This document shows positions 35,301 to 44,411 of a DNA stretch of 64,000 nucleotides, one piece after another. The notes under the pieces were generated by a model. It saw nothing but the letters and a program-made list of their open reading frames with translations. It was not told the origin of the DNA and did no database searches. The position numbers were made by a program, and so were the translations under genes. Within the stretch, counting starts at the first letter, position 1. Each line of letters opens with the position of its first letter. Origin of the DNA: RGIG8700 sp045648505 (lineage in GTDB: Bacteria; Bacillota; Clostridia; RGIG6154); NCBI GenBank assembly GCA_045648505.1, contig JAZROD010000060.1:1-64000 (forward strand), written 5' to 3'.

Positions 35301-38300
35301 TTTGACAGTGCTTTAATTGAAAAGCTTGAAAAGCTTCTTGAAAATGTTATTGCAGAAAACGGTCATTATGAAATCTATGTTTCACCAAATGGAAATGACA
35401 ACGGATACGGAACAATTGATACTCCTGTTAAGACCCTTGACAGAGCAAGAGCAATTGCAAGAACATATAAAAATGACAGACCTATAGATATTATTCTTCT
35501 TGAGGGAGAGTATAACTTAACAAAACCTTTTGAACTTACAACTTTTGATTCAGGAACAAAAGAAAATCCGGTTACAATCAAAGGTGCAGGGGGCGTTATC
35601 ACAACTGCAGATACTTTAAGCTACTATGACTTTGAAAAGGTTACTAAAGAAGAAGCGGGAGAAAAGCTTCAGCCAAAGGCAGTTGGAAAAGTATTAAAGG
35701 TTGACCTTTCAAAATATGGTATTGATGCAACAGATATGCCTATATTCGAGAGCACTTTCATAAGAGGTGACGGTTTTGAAGATGTGACCTTCTTTGTGAA
35801 TGACAAAGAACAGGATGTTGCTCAGTATCCAAACGGTGAAAGCAACTATGAATCATGGGTATCTGTTGCGGATAAGTCAATAAATTCTGCAAAAATTCAG
35901 GTTAATGCAAATCGTGCTAAAAAATGGCAGAATGAAAAGTTTGCATATTTTGAAGGCTATCCCGGTCCTGATTACTCAAACGAAAGAAACAACATAACAA
36001 TTGAAGGCGATTTGATTTGCTTTAATAATTCTGCAAGATTTGAACTTTACGAAAATCACAGCAGAAGATACAAGGTTAAGCATGTTCTTTACGAGCTTGA
36101 TGCACCAGGTGAATGGTATATAGACAGAGATACAAATGTTCTTTACTACTACCCAACATCTGATTTTGACGAAAACTCAAGAATTCAGATTGCAGCAAGA
36201 AAGTTAGACGCATTTACAACTACAACAGGCTTAAGCAATCTTAACTTTGATGGTGTTAAGTTTGACAAAATCAGAGGTAATGCTATTACTGCAGGATATG
36301 CCCACGAAAATGTTAATGTATATAACTGTGAATTTACCAATATTTCAAATATGGCAGTAAGATATACAGCAAATACAAATTCGTCAACTCTTGCAAATAT
36401 TGCAAACTACACAGATGCGGCTAAAAACTGCGAAATAAGAAACAACAGATTTATAAATATAGGAAACAGTGCAATTCGCTTCATCGGCGGAAATCGTTCT
36501 ACATTATCAGATGGTAACAATGTAATTGCAAACAACTATATCTATAATGCAAGTGATAAGCAAAAATGTAATCCTAATATAGAAATTTCAGGTGTATTTA
36601 ACTATGTTTTAAATAACGAAGTACATATGAGCACCTTCCATGCAATTAACCATTCAGGTAATGAAAATGTTATTGCATACAACGAACTTTATAATATGCT
36701 CAGAGATACTGGTGACTGTGGTGTTATTTACAACGGCAGACAGCTTGCAACAAGAGGCACAGAGATTGCATACAACTATATTCACGATTACAAGCATTTA
36801 GATGAAAGAACACACGATAACGGTGTTGGTGTTTATCTTGATGACAGATTAAGTGGTATAAATATTCACCATAATATTATTTTCTCAAATGGTATAGGTG
36901 AAGATGCCAACGGTATCCAGAACGGTGGCGGACAGCATAACAAAATCAACTATAACACAATCGTTGATGCTGATGAAACCATGACCCGTACAAACAGATT
37001 TGTTGAAGATTACAAATTGAATTCAGACTGCACAGCTTTTGACGAAATCATAAGAATTTCAGGTATGAGCGATACAAATCAGGTTCGTCTTGATGACGGA
37101 AAATATAAAACATACTCAATGCTTGGAAGAAACGAACTCTTCTTCGAAAGATACCCTGAAATGAACGATTCAATAGAAACACTTTTAAATCCAAACGAAA
37201 CTGTACCGAAGTTTGTTGAAAAATATCCGTTCATATTAACACTTCCAAAATATAAACCGACAGAAAAAGACGGAAAGGTTGTTCAGCCAGATTACGGATA
37301 TCTTGAAGATGACATTGCAAATGGTAACGATTTAACAAAATACAGACTCTTGTCATTAAAATCTACAATTGGCAACGAATATATCGGAAATATTTCAAAC
37401 AGACCTTGGAGAGCACCGGAAAGCAAGGATGTAAACGGAGCAGTTTATGATGTTTACGAAAAATTCGGAAGCACAATTGAAAATAATATTGAAAATGCAA
37501 CAAAAGATATGTTTGTTGATTATGAGGGCAAAGACTTCAGAATTAAAGCAGACCTTGGCTTTGAAGGATATATTGACGAAACCTTTGACCTTGACATAAT
37601 AGGTCTGCAGGCTGACGGCTCTGTTTCATACGAGCTTGGCTTTGAGCTTAATGATGTTGAACTTAAAAATCCAAAGGCGGGCATTGACAAAAGCTTTGAA
37701 ATAATCAGCGTTGATGCTTCAGACAAGGCAAATGTTTTCATTATGTGGGAAAGACCTGTTTCATCTGACTACTTTACTGTAGAAATCGCAACAGATCCTG
37801 AAATGAATAACATCATTTACAAAAATGAAGATGTTTATTTTGCAAGACTTAATGTTGACTTAAGTGCATACAACCAGAAGGAATTCTACTTCAGAGTTAC
37901 TGCAAGAAATATCGGCAGAAACGGTGGTCAGTGGACAAATTCTGACGGAGTACAGACCATTAAAACTGTATATTCAGTAAGCGTTGATATTTACAAAGAT
38001 GCGGCAGTACCTTTTGACATTTCTTCAGACTTTAATGTTGACGTATTCAACGATGAGGGAGAAACTCATAACAACGGTGACTTATTGGGGGGCAAAGGTA
38101 CAACCCTTGGTATGTATAACCTTACAAACTTAAAGAGACTTGTTTCTGCAGAAGGTTATTATGAATATGGCGGAACATATTACCACTTCCCACAGGTTGG
38201 CTACGACACAAGCAAGAAAAATGCCATAAGCACCCAGAGTCATTATGATAGCTTTGGTCTCTTGGATAAGTTGTTTGGCAGAGTTACTGAATATAAATAC

Positions 38301-38963
38301 ACACTTAAAACCGCAGAGCAGGGCTATTATGACAAGGTTAAGATTGCCATAAGTTCAAAATTTGCTGCAAAAGATTATCAGATAAAAGCTTATTATACAG
38401 ATAACTCATCAGAAACCTTTAATGTTGCACTTCATCAGTACTATACAACAACTAACAGCATAGATAAAACAGATATTAATATTATAATGACGGTAGATGG
38501 TGTAAACTATCTGGGTCAGACAATAACATCAGTAACTGCGTATAATCCAAATAAAATCTATCAGGCAGTTATTGATACCAACAATGACAAAGTACTTCAA
38601 AGCCTTGAATTTGTAAGATCCAGCGGAACAGTATACGGTGGTGGCACTAATGATGAATATATCTTCGCTATAACCGGTGTACAGTGTGACAGAATTCTTG
38701 AAAACGGAAACACCATGCAGGCAATTTCTATGAGAAACTACTCAGGTGCAGAGAAAACTGCAAATGTTGTAATAACAGGCTATATAGACGGAGAATTCGC
38801 AGCAGTTATAGTTCCTGCAACAATAAAGAATAACAAACATTCCGGAGTATTAAACATTGAAATTCCTGAAAAGGTTGAAAAAATGACAGGCAAAGCTATG
38901 TTTTTATGGGAGAAAGATCCTACCACATTGAAGCCGTTTTCAACTAAGTTACCAATAAGATAA
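32358..38963 (+). CDS. Giant secreted right-handed beta-helix protein (2201 aa)
   Basis: A signal peptide (1-24) is followed by an N-terminal beta module (VPLDRYVTADLFASWAD, about 35) and a helical linker at about 455-590. A second beta module starts at about 592 (VVINWTEKDKTHAADIF), then another helical linker. The pectate-lyase-like beta-helix starts at about 1003 (IYVSPNGNDNGYGT, ILLEGEYNL) with EWYIDRDTNVLYYYP and DCGVIYNGRQ at about 1453. A fibronectin-III-like domain lies near 1795 (MWERPVSSDYFTVEIATD). The C-terminal beta domains end FLWEKDPTTLKPFS. The next gene is a paralogue of the part from about 575 onward. It is probably a polysaccharide-active secreted enzyme or adhesin; catalysis is unproven. 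The start follows GAAAGGGAGAAATTT. Confidence 0.85.
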   Translation: MKKLLTILLAVVMVWSTFVPVSADTGRAEFLNDKNFRYVPLDRYVTADLFASWADICDYARFNKSADGTSGVSLNKISYNNTEIFNWYPMTTGNNAPIEGTEPYYSKGFKKSSATTSFAGNIYLIDDLLENNGAVVKGYRYSADANKTAADAYNGTIKRVTTAATRTVNNAHIVEKSGKYVIAENNGIKHKIGPLSSTSVSNNAVFLTEKDITVEIGDKADYLSLLFATNDVNSHNTTAASTGVGVSPEAAIQTVIINYADGHSEKKYTVMPNVAKTTATLDGNLIVYAEKKADGSQWTAEDFYGANKKTFKFLNSANKANHGVDFSSFTSEDVKFKNPDIIMPEKAAVAQVVSARQDSCTNSYGNMGSITTFDIGGKEVTSVTFKKEYKYNSMNIATAIGVSSSTTDVRAAIIPVEIPKASDKYDYFVYVGGLCNNGMLLSATLFDEPLQNKIDAVEKEISKLNDSYVVAEGTKIYGIHKEIEALKAEGVIASDFDAKLYKKYEDIYEQYEKSALQNALIDELVAIINSLPTKYTKEAGKTAAEAKSIIDKLIENGTTKDYIKALSDNYGTYESHIALYNEWLNTKNSQDRVVINWTEKDKTHAADIFEFSTATIEEIPSKQAIVMNNINTVLPSNYKYGSFIGFYSTDSAKNTYKNTFPDKYNQYYITNNGITYGYSGISEKIGENTYNAGIVAPSYGYEIPFDGATKYEEINILANGITFLSGEYSRQLQGIKTTVYFADGTSKEEISIVGNFGYSYRMALYSMLEEDALPYSEYISQRIKTNLSDMWYPAEANVSSYFKLAPNSLRAYYKSDKTTKALEKVSTLGRASTITIDTDDKAIEKVTVNYATTSDLQKMGGVAYDKYIIQETKDGVITATEREIKDTYYLPINKTQLKDVTGYDANRDYYMAVISSSAYPVYLHGVTGVRTTASSYAENIAEIEKKIKGFSDVFDISELKDIKNVESQIKFLENQGVARESFDSALIEKLEKLLENVIAENGHYEIYVSPNGNDNGYGTIDTPVKTLDRARAIARTYKNDRPIDIILLEGEYNLTKPFELTTFDSGTKENPVTIKGAGGVITTADTLSYYDFEKVTKEEAGEKLQPKAVGKVLKVDLSKYGIDATDMPIFESTFIRGDGFEDVTFFVNDKEQDVAQYPNGESNYESWVSVADKSINSAKIQVNANRAKKWQNEKFAYFEGYPGPDYSNERNNITIEGDLICFNNSARFELYENHSRRYKVKHVLYELDAPGEWYIDRDTNVLYYYPTSDFDENSRIQIAARKLDAFTTTTGLSNLNFDGVKFDKIRGNAITAGYAHENVNVYNCEFTNISNMAVRYTANTNSSTLANIANYTDAAKNCEIRNNRFINIGNSAIRFIGGNRSTLSDGNNVIANNYIYNASDKQKCNPNIEISGVFNYVLNNEVHMSTFHAINHSGNENVIAYNELYNMLRDTGDCGVIYNGRQLATRGTEIAYNYIHDYKHLDERTHDNGVGVYLDDRLSGINIHHNIIFSNGIGEDANGIQNGGGQHNKINYNTIVDADETMTRTNRFVEDYKLNSDCTAFDEIIRISGMSDTNQVRLDDGKYKTYSMLGRNELFFERYPEMNDSIETLLNPNETVPKFVEKYPFILTLPKYKPTEKDGKVVQPDYGYLEDDIANGNDLTKYRLLSLKSTIGNEYIGNISNRPWRAPESKDVNGAVYDVYEKFGSTIENNIENATKDMFVDYEGKDFRIKADLGFEGYIDETFDLDIIGLQADGSVSYELGFELNDVELKNPKAGIDKSFEIISVDASDKANVFIMWERPVSSDYFTVEIATDPEMNNIIYKNEDVYFARLNVDLSAYNQKEFYFRVTARNIGRNGGQWTNSDGVQTIKTVYSVSVDIYKDAAVPFDISSDFNVDVFNDEGETHNNGDLLGGKGTTLGMYNLTNLKRLVSAEGYYEYGGTYYHFPQVGYDTSKKNAISTQSHYDSFGLLDKLFGRVTEYKYTLKTAEQGYYDKVKIAISSKFAAKDYQIKAYYTDNSSETFNVALHQYYTTTNSIDKTDINIIMTVDGVNYLGQTITSVTAYNPNKIYQAVIDTNNDKVLQSLEFVRSSGTVYGGGTNDEYIFAITGVQCDRILENGNTMQAISMRNYSGAEKTANVVITGYIDGEFAAVIVPATIKNNKHSGVLNIEIPEKVEKMTGKAMFLWEKDPTTLKPFSTKLPIR

Positions 38964-38974
38964 AGGGAGAAAGA

Positions 38975-41900
38975 ATGAAAAAAATATCAGCAATATTATT
39001 GATTTTCACAACAATTGCAAGTATGGTTTGTCTGCCCGTCTCCGGGGCAGAGCAGACACCACTTGATAAGGCTAATGAGCTTGTTGCTTCGTTGCCTGAA
39101 AGCTATGTTATTGGTGAGGGTGACATTTTAAACGAAATTACAGATATTATAGAGGAAAACGGTATAAACCCAAAGCAATTGAGTGAACCTGTTAAGTACG
39201 CAACTCATGTGAATTCACATAACACATGGAAAAAAAGAGTAAATTATCAGGACAGAATCAACATTAAGTGGCAGGATATTAATCCTGACACTTGTGTTGA
39301 TATGTTCGAATATTCAAATTACGATTCAAAGGGTGCAAATATTGCAATTCCTGTAGAAACAATTGCTAAAAAGCCTGGTATTGTTATGTATTATAACAAT
39401 AAAACCTATTTCCCGGATAACATTAAAAGCGGACAGTATATAGGTTTTTATGACATAACCTCTGTAAAAGAAAAATATCCAAACACATTCCCTGACAGTA
39501 ACGGTGAATATTTTATAACAGAAAACGGCGTGCAGTTCGGATATAGCGCAATTCCTGAAAAGATGGGTGATATTGCATACAATGGCGGTATTGTATCAAC
39601 AGAATACAGCTACGAAATTCCTTTTGACGGACATACACAGTATGCAAGCGTAAGCTTTTTGGTATCAGGTATAACATATTCGTCAGGAGAATATGCAAGA
39701 CAGCTTTTCCCTGCAGTTACCAGAGTTTATTTTGCAGACGGTACAGTTGAAGAAAATTTCCATATTGCAGGACTTTTCCCATATAGCTACAGAATGGCTC
39801 TTTATTCCAGAAAAAACGGCACAACATACAGTGAATATCTGGGACAGAATTTGGCTAAAGAACTTGATACAATGTGGGTTCCTGAAGAGGCAAATGTTTC
39901 TTCATACTTTAAAATGGGTAACGGACTCAATTCAAGACTCTCTTATAAAACTGATAAAACAATCGGTAACGCAACTGTTATAACTGTAAACACAAATAAC
40001 AAGGCAATAAGTAAGGTTGAGGTTGCTTGTGCATCAGTTGATATGCTGAAGAGCATGGGTGGAATTCCAATCTCTCAATATACTACCAAAGAAGAAACTC
40101 CACAGACAAGATCAAGTGCAGATACATATCTTATGCCTATAGATAAAAAGGTTTTTGCAAATTGTCAGAATTATGATGCAAACAGCGACTATTATATGGC
40201 AGTTATAAGAAACAGGGCATATCCTTTGTATCTTCACGCCGTAACAGGCAGCAAAACAGAAGGTTCTTCTTATGCACAGCAGATTGCAAAAATCGAAGAA
40301 GAGGTAAAAGCTCTTCCTGACAACTTTGAAGTATCTTCTTTTGAAAAACTTAAAGCTATTAAAGAGAGATATGATTTTCTTTTAAAGCAGAAGGTTGCAG
40401 AGGGTGACTTTGATTCTGCTGTAGTAGAAAAATTATACAGACTTTTAAATTATAATGTCCAAAATGGAAAATATGTAGTTTATGTTGAGCCTTATGGAAA
40501 TGACGGTGCAAGTGGCTCTGAAGAAGATCCTTTAAGAACTTTTGAGGGTGCTGCAGAGTTTGTTAAGACTCTTGAAAAAGACAAACCCGTTGATGTTATT
40601 TTCCTTGAAGGTGAATACATTTTTGAAAAAAGTATAAAGCTTACGCAAGATAATTCAGGAACAGAAGAGTTCCCCGTAACCTATAAGGCTGAAGGCGATG
40701 TAAGATTTACAACAAGTGAGAAAGTTTCTTTTAAAGATTTCATTCTTGTAAAAGAAGGGGAAAACAACAAAATCTCACCTGAATTATCAGGTAAAATTTA
40801 CAAGCTTGACTTAAATAAGCAGGGAATTTATCCAGGGGATATGCCTATCTTTGAAAGCACAGTTATCAGCGGTGATGGTTTTGAGGATATGAACTTCTTT
40901 GTTAACAACAAAGAACAGCTTGTTGCCCAGTGGCCTAACGGTGAAAGTAATTATGCCACATGGGTTGACCTTGAGAATAAAAACATTAACTCGGGTGTAA
41001 TAAAGACAGACGAGATACGTTCAAAAAGATGGCAGGGCGAAAAGTTTGCATATTTTGAAGGCTATCCTTCGCCTGATTATTCAAACGAAAGAAACAATAT
41101 TACAATCCAGGGGGATTTGATTAAATTCAAAAATGCCTCAAGATTTGACCTTGATGAAAAACACTCAAGAAGATACAAAATAAAGCATATTTTGGCAGAA
41201 CTTGATGTTCCGGGCGAATGGTATGTGGACAGAGACACAAATGTTTTATACTATTACCCAATTGAAGATTTTGACGAAAATGCAACAATAGAAATTTCGT
41301 CAAAAAAGATGAACTTAATTACAATAAAAGGTGTTTCAAATGTTAATTTTGACGGTATTACTTTTGATAAAATCAGAGGAAGAGCAATTGAAGCAAGAAA
41401 CAACCTTGAAAACTTGAATATTTACAACTGCTCCTTTACAAATATAGCAAATGATGCAGTTGTGTATGAAGCAACTGCAAGATACGACGGATATCTGACA
41501 GGAATATCTAACTACTATGATGCTGCAAATAACTGTGAAATCCGAAACAACAAGTTTGTAAATATAGGTGCAGCTGCAATAATCTTAAGAGGCGGAGACA
41601 GGGAGTATTTAACAGGCGGAAACAATGTTATTGCAAATAACTACATCTATAATGCAGGTAACAAGCAGAGATGCACTCCTGTTATACAGATGGGTGGTTT
41701 TAATAACAATGCCTTGAATAACGAAGCTCATCTGCTTCCATTCCACGCCCTTAACTATGGCGGAAATGAAAATCTTATTGCATATAATGAATTTTATGAT
41801 GCCCTTCGTGATACGGGAGACTGCGGTGTTGTTTACACAGGCAGACAGTTTTTGACAAGAGGTACAGAAATTGCCTATAACTACATCCACGATTTCAAGC

Positions 41901-44008
41901 ATTTAGACGAAAGAACTCACGATAACGGCGTTGGTATTTATCTTGATGACAGACAAAGCGGAATCTATGTTCATCACAACATTATCTTTGCAAACGGTAT
42001 CGGTGATGATGCTAACGGCGTACAGAATGGTAGTGGTATGCACAACACTGTGGAATATAATACTGTTGTTGATGCGGCAGAACCATTTACATTCAGCAAC
42101 AGATTTGTTGAAGATTACGGTTCAAGTTTTTCAGGAACTTCTGTAATAAACGAAGCCGTAAGGATTTCGGGTATGCAGAAGGGTGAGCTGATTTATTACG
42201 ATGATGGCGTAGTTAAAGAGCCTACTGTTTCAGGCAGATATGAATTATACTATGAAAAATATCCACAGATTGAAGAAACAGTTGCAACTCTTGTAAATCC
42301 TAACGAAACAGTTAAGAAGTTTGTTGAAAAATATCCGTTCATTTTAACACATGCCAATTTTGTGCCAACATATAATAATGACGGAACTATTAAAAATCCT
42401 GCAAAATACGGACATCTTGCAAAGGATATCATTGATGGCAACGATTTAACAAAATACAGACTTCTTTCCTTAAGAGCTCAGCTTGGAAATGTATACACAG
42501 GTAATGTATCAAATACTAAATGGACAACATCTGATGCAACAATTCAGCTTTACAAAAATTTCGACAGTACATTTGAAAACAATCTTCAGGAAGTATCAAA
42601 TGATATTTTTGTTGACTATGAAAATCAGGATTTCAGAATAAAAGCAGATTTAGGCTTTGAAGGATACATAGACGAAACCTTTGACCTGAATACTATAGGC
42701 ATTCAGGCAGACGGTGAGGTTTCTGCTGATGTTACCCTTAAAGATTACAAGGTTGAAAATCCAAGAAAATTTTCAGCTGAAGAAAAGAATTTTAATTTAA
42801 CTTATCCTGAAAACAACGGCAAGGCAGACGATGTTAAAAATATTACCTTTATGTGGGAAAGACCTGTTTCTTCTGACTATTTCACACTTGAAATTGCAAC
42901 AGATAAAGAAATGAAAAACATAGTTTATAAGAATGAAAATTCTTATTATAACTTTGAAACAGTAACATCCCTTCCTGAAGATGTTAAAACCTTCTACTGG
43001 AGAGTTACTGCAAGAAATATCAGCAGAAAAAATGCTGAAAGCTGGGTAAACAGCGACGGTGTGAATGTTTTCCACACATACGATGGAGCATATCAGGAAA
43101 CCCCTGCTTCAGTACCTTTCGAGCTTTCAACAGAATTTAATGTTGATTTGTTCAACAACGAAGGCGAAGTAGCATCTAAGGTTGCTCTTGGCGCAGGTGG
43201 AGATTTAGGTATGTATAATCTCACAAACCTTAAAAGAATTGTGCCAAAAGACGGATACTTCAAATATATAGATACTATCTATAATTTCCCACAGGTTTCT
43301 TATGGCTCTGAAACAACCAATGCCATAAGAGTGCAGTCAGGAACAAAATATAAATATGAGCTTAAATCGTGGGAGGCAGGCCACTACGACCAAATCAGAC
43401 TTGCAATGAGCTCTCTGTATGCGGCAAAAGACTATAACATAATTGCTCATTATGAAGATGGCTCATCTGAAACAGCAAAGGTTGCTCTTCATCAGTATTA
43501 TACAACATATTACAGTTATGAAGATGCAGACATAATTCTTATTGTGGATGGTGTTAACTCTAAAGGCCAGATAATAAGTCAGCTGAACCAATACAACTAT
43601 AATAAGATTTATCAGGCGGTTGTTGAAACTGATGAAAATAAAGCTCTTAAAAGTCTTGAGTTTATTGGTGGAAGCGGAACGGTACATGGCGGAAGAGCAA
43701 ACACAGAATTTATTTTCGCAATCACCGGCGTTAAAAAACAGAGAAATACAGATAAAGGCATAGAAAAAAGTTTTTTTATAAACAATTACTCTGATGAAAA
43801 GAAAGAGCTTGTTCTGATTATAACAGGAACTGAAAATGGAAAAGCTATGTCAAAAGTCTTTACTGCAGAAGTTTCAAAGAATAAAGACTTCCAGAGTTTT
43901 GAAATAGAAATACCTGATGATGTGTTTACCTGGGAAAACAAAAAACTGTTTACATGGGAAAACGGTACAATTGCACCGTTTACTGCAGTGATGCCTATGT
44001 ATAAATAA
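38975..44008 (+). CDS. Secreted right-handed beta-helix protein, tandem paralogue (1677 aa)
   Basis: It begins 11 bases after the previous stop with an AAAGGGAG site. After a signal peptide (1-25) it goes almost directly into the module that sits at about 592 in its neighbour (here about 94, RINIKWQDINPDTCVDMF). The beta-helix follows at about 498 (YVEPYGNDGASGSEEDP), with the identical block KFAYFEGYP..DYSNERNNITI, EWYVDRDTNVLYYYP and DCGVVYTGRQ (about 949). The fibronectin-III-like domain is near 1292. The distance from module to helix is about 405 residues in both proteins. This is a tandem duplication with the N-terminal module lost or never acquired. A terminator hairpin follows. Confidence 0.87.
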   Translation: MKKISAILLIFTTIASMVCLPVSGAEQTPLDKANELVASLPESYVIGEGDILNEITDIIEENGINPKQLSEPVKYATHVNSHNTWKKRVNYQDRINIKWQDINPDTCVDMFEYSNYDSKGANIAIPVETIAKKPGIVMYYNNKTYFPDNIKSGQYIGFYDITSVKEKYPNTFPDSNGEYFITENGVQFGYSAIPEKMGDIAYNGGIVSTEYSYEIPFDGHTQYASVSFLVSGITYSSGEYARQLFPAVTRVYFADGTVEENFHIAGLFPYSYRMALYSRKNGTTYSEYLGQNLAKELDTMWVPEEANVSSYFKMGNGLNSRLSYKTDKTIGNATVITVNTNNKAISKVEVACASVDMLKSMGGIPISQYTTKEETPQTRSSADTYLMPIDKKVFANCQNYDANSDYYMAVIRNRAYPLYLHAVTGSKTEGSSYAQQIAKIEEEVKALPDNFEVSSFEKLKAIKERYDFLLKQKVAEGDFDSAVVEKLYRLLNYNVQNGKYVVYVEPYGNDGASGSEEDPLRTFEGAAEFVKTLEKDKPVDVIFLEGEYIFEKSIKLTQDNSGTEEFPVTYKAEGDVRFTTSEKVSFKDFILVKEGENNKISPELSGKIYKLDLNKQGIYPGDMPIFESTVISGDGFEDMNFFVNNKEQLVAQWPNGESNYATWVDLENKNINSGVIKTDEIRSKRWQGEKFAYFEGYPSPDYSNERNNITIQGDLIKFKNASRFDLDEKHSRRYKIKHILAELDVPGEWYVDRDTNVLYYYPIEDFDENATIEISSKKMNLITIKGVSNVNFDGITFDKIRGRAIEARNNLENLNIYNCSFTNIANDAVVYEATARYDGYLTGISNYYDAANNCEIRNNKFVNIGAAAIILRGGDREYLTGGNNVIANNYIYNAGNKQRCTPVIQMGGFNNNALNNEAHLLPFHALNYGGNENLIAYNEFYDALRDTGDCGVVYTGRQFLTRGTEIAYNYIHDFKHLDERTHDNGVGIYLDDRQSGIYVHHNIIFANGIGDDANGVQNGSGMHNTVEYNTVVDAAEPFTFSNRFVEDYGSSFSGTSVINEAVRISGMQKGELIYYDDGVVKEPTVSGRYELYYEKYPQIEETVATLVNPNETVKKFVEKYPFILTHANFVPTYNNDGTIKNPAKYGHLAKDIIDGNDLTKYRLLSLRAQLGNVYTGNVSNTKWTTSDATIQLYKNFDSTFENNLQEVSNDIFVDYENQDFRIKADLGFEGYIDETFDLNTIGIQADGEVSADVTLKDYKVENPRKFSAEEKNFNLTYPENNGKADDVKNITFMWERPVSSDYFTLEIATDKEMKNIVYKNENSYYNFETVTSLPEDVKTFYWRVTARNISRKNAESWVNSDGVNVFHTYDGAYQETPASVPFELSTEFNVDLFNNEGEVASKVALGAGGDLGMYNLTNLKRIVPKDGYFKYIDTIYNFPQVSYGSETTNAIRVQSGTKYKYELKSWEAGHYDQIRLAMSSLYAAKDYNIIAHYEDGSSETAKVALHQYYTTYYSYEDADIILIVDGVNSKGQIISQLNQYNYNKIYQAVVETDENKALKSLEFIGGSGTVHGGRANTEFIFAITGVKKQRNTDKGIEKSFFINNYSDEKKELVLIITGTENGKAMSKVFTAEVSKNKDFQSFEIEIPDDVFTWENKKLFTWENGTIAPFTAVMPMYK

Positions 44009-44013
44009 TATGG

Positions 44014-44049
44014 TTTGCAGGGTGTGTTGAAAAAACCCTGCAAATTTTT
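44014..44049 (+). terminator. Terminator after the tandem beta-helix genes
   Basis: TTTGCAGGG and CCCTGCAAA form a stem followed by five T, just after the stop. Confidence 0.8.
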
Positions 44050-44063
44050 ATTTGAATAAAGTG

Positions 44064-44092
44064 TTGACAAATTAAAAAAAATGTTGTAGAAT
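44064..44092 (+). promoter_or_regulatory. Promoter of the T-box-controlled operon
   Basis: A perfect TTGACA at 44064-44069, a 17-base spacer and TAGAAT at 44087-44092. The start site would be near 44099, just before T-box stem I. Confidence 0.8.
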
Positions 44093-44099
44093 ACTTTCA

Positions 44100-44371
44100 A
44101 CGATTTAAATATACTACTTTAAAGGCGATGACCGGAAAGAAGTAGAAGCACATGGAACCTTGAGAGAGTTGTCGGTTGCTGCGAGACAATGGAAAGTGTA
44201 CTTTGAATACATTCTGTGAGCCGTGCACTGAAAAGGTGCAACGGGAGTTCCCGTTACAGAACAAGAGTATGATTGTACTCGTAAAGGCCGAGGCTGTGAG
44301 ACCTTGGTAAAATGAGGTGGTACCGCGGGAATTATTCTCGTCCTCTATTTTAGAATAGAGGGCGTTTTTTT
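44100..44371 (+). promoter_or_regulatory. T-box riboswitch leader with tyrosine (UAC) specifier
   Basis: Stem I has GGCGATGACCGG (K-turn side), an AGTA loop-E strand, AGAGAGTTG in the distal region and GAATAC at 44205-44210 followed by ATTCTGTGAGC. By the usual GAA-specifier-A-helix-GAGC arrangement the specifier is TAC (44208-44210), a tyrosine codon. The T-box sequence GAGGTGGTACCGCGG is at 44315-44329. Its TGGT bulge pairs with an ACCA tRNA end, which suits tRNA-Tyr. The terminator hairpin CCTCTATT..AATAGAGG with a T-run is at 44342-44371. Uncharged tRNA should favour antitermination and expression of the symporter and ligase downstream. Confidence 0.9.
44342..44371 (+). terminator. T-box terminator hairpin
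   Basis: CCTCTATTTTAGAATAGAGG then GCG and seven T; mutually exclusive with the antiterminator that uses GGTGGTACCGCGG. Confidence 0.9.
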
Positions 44372-44411
44372 ATTTTTAAACGCCCCCTATGGTAAAGAAA
44401 GGATGGTATTT

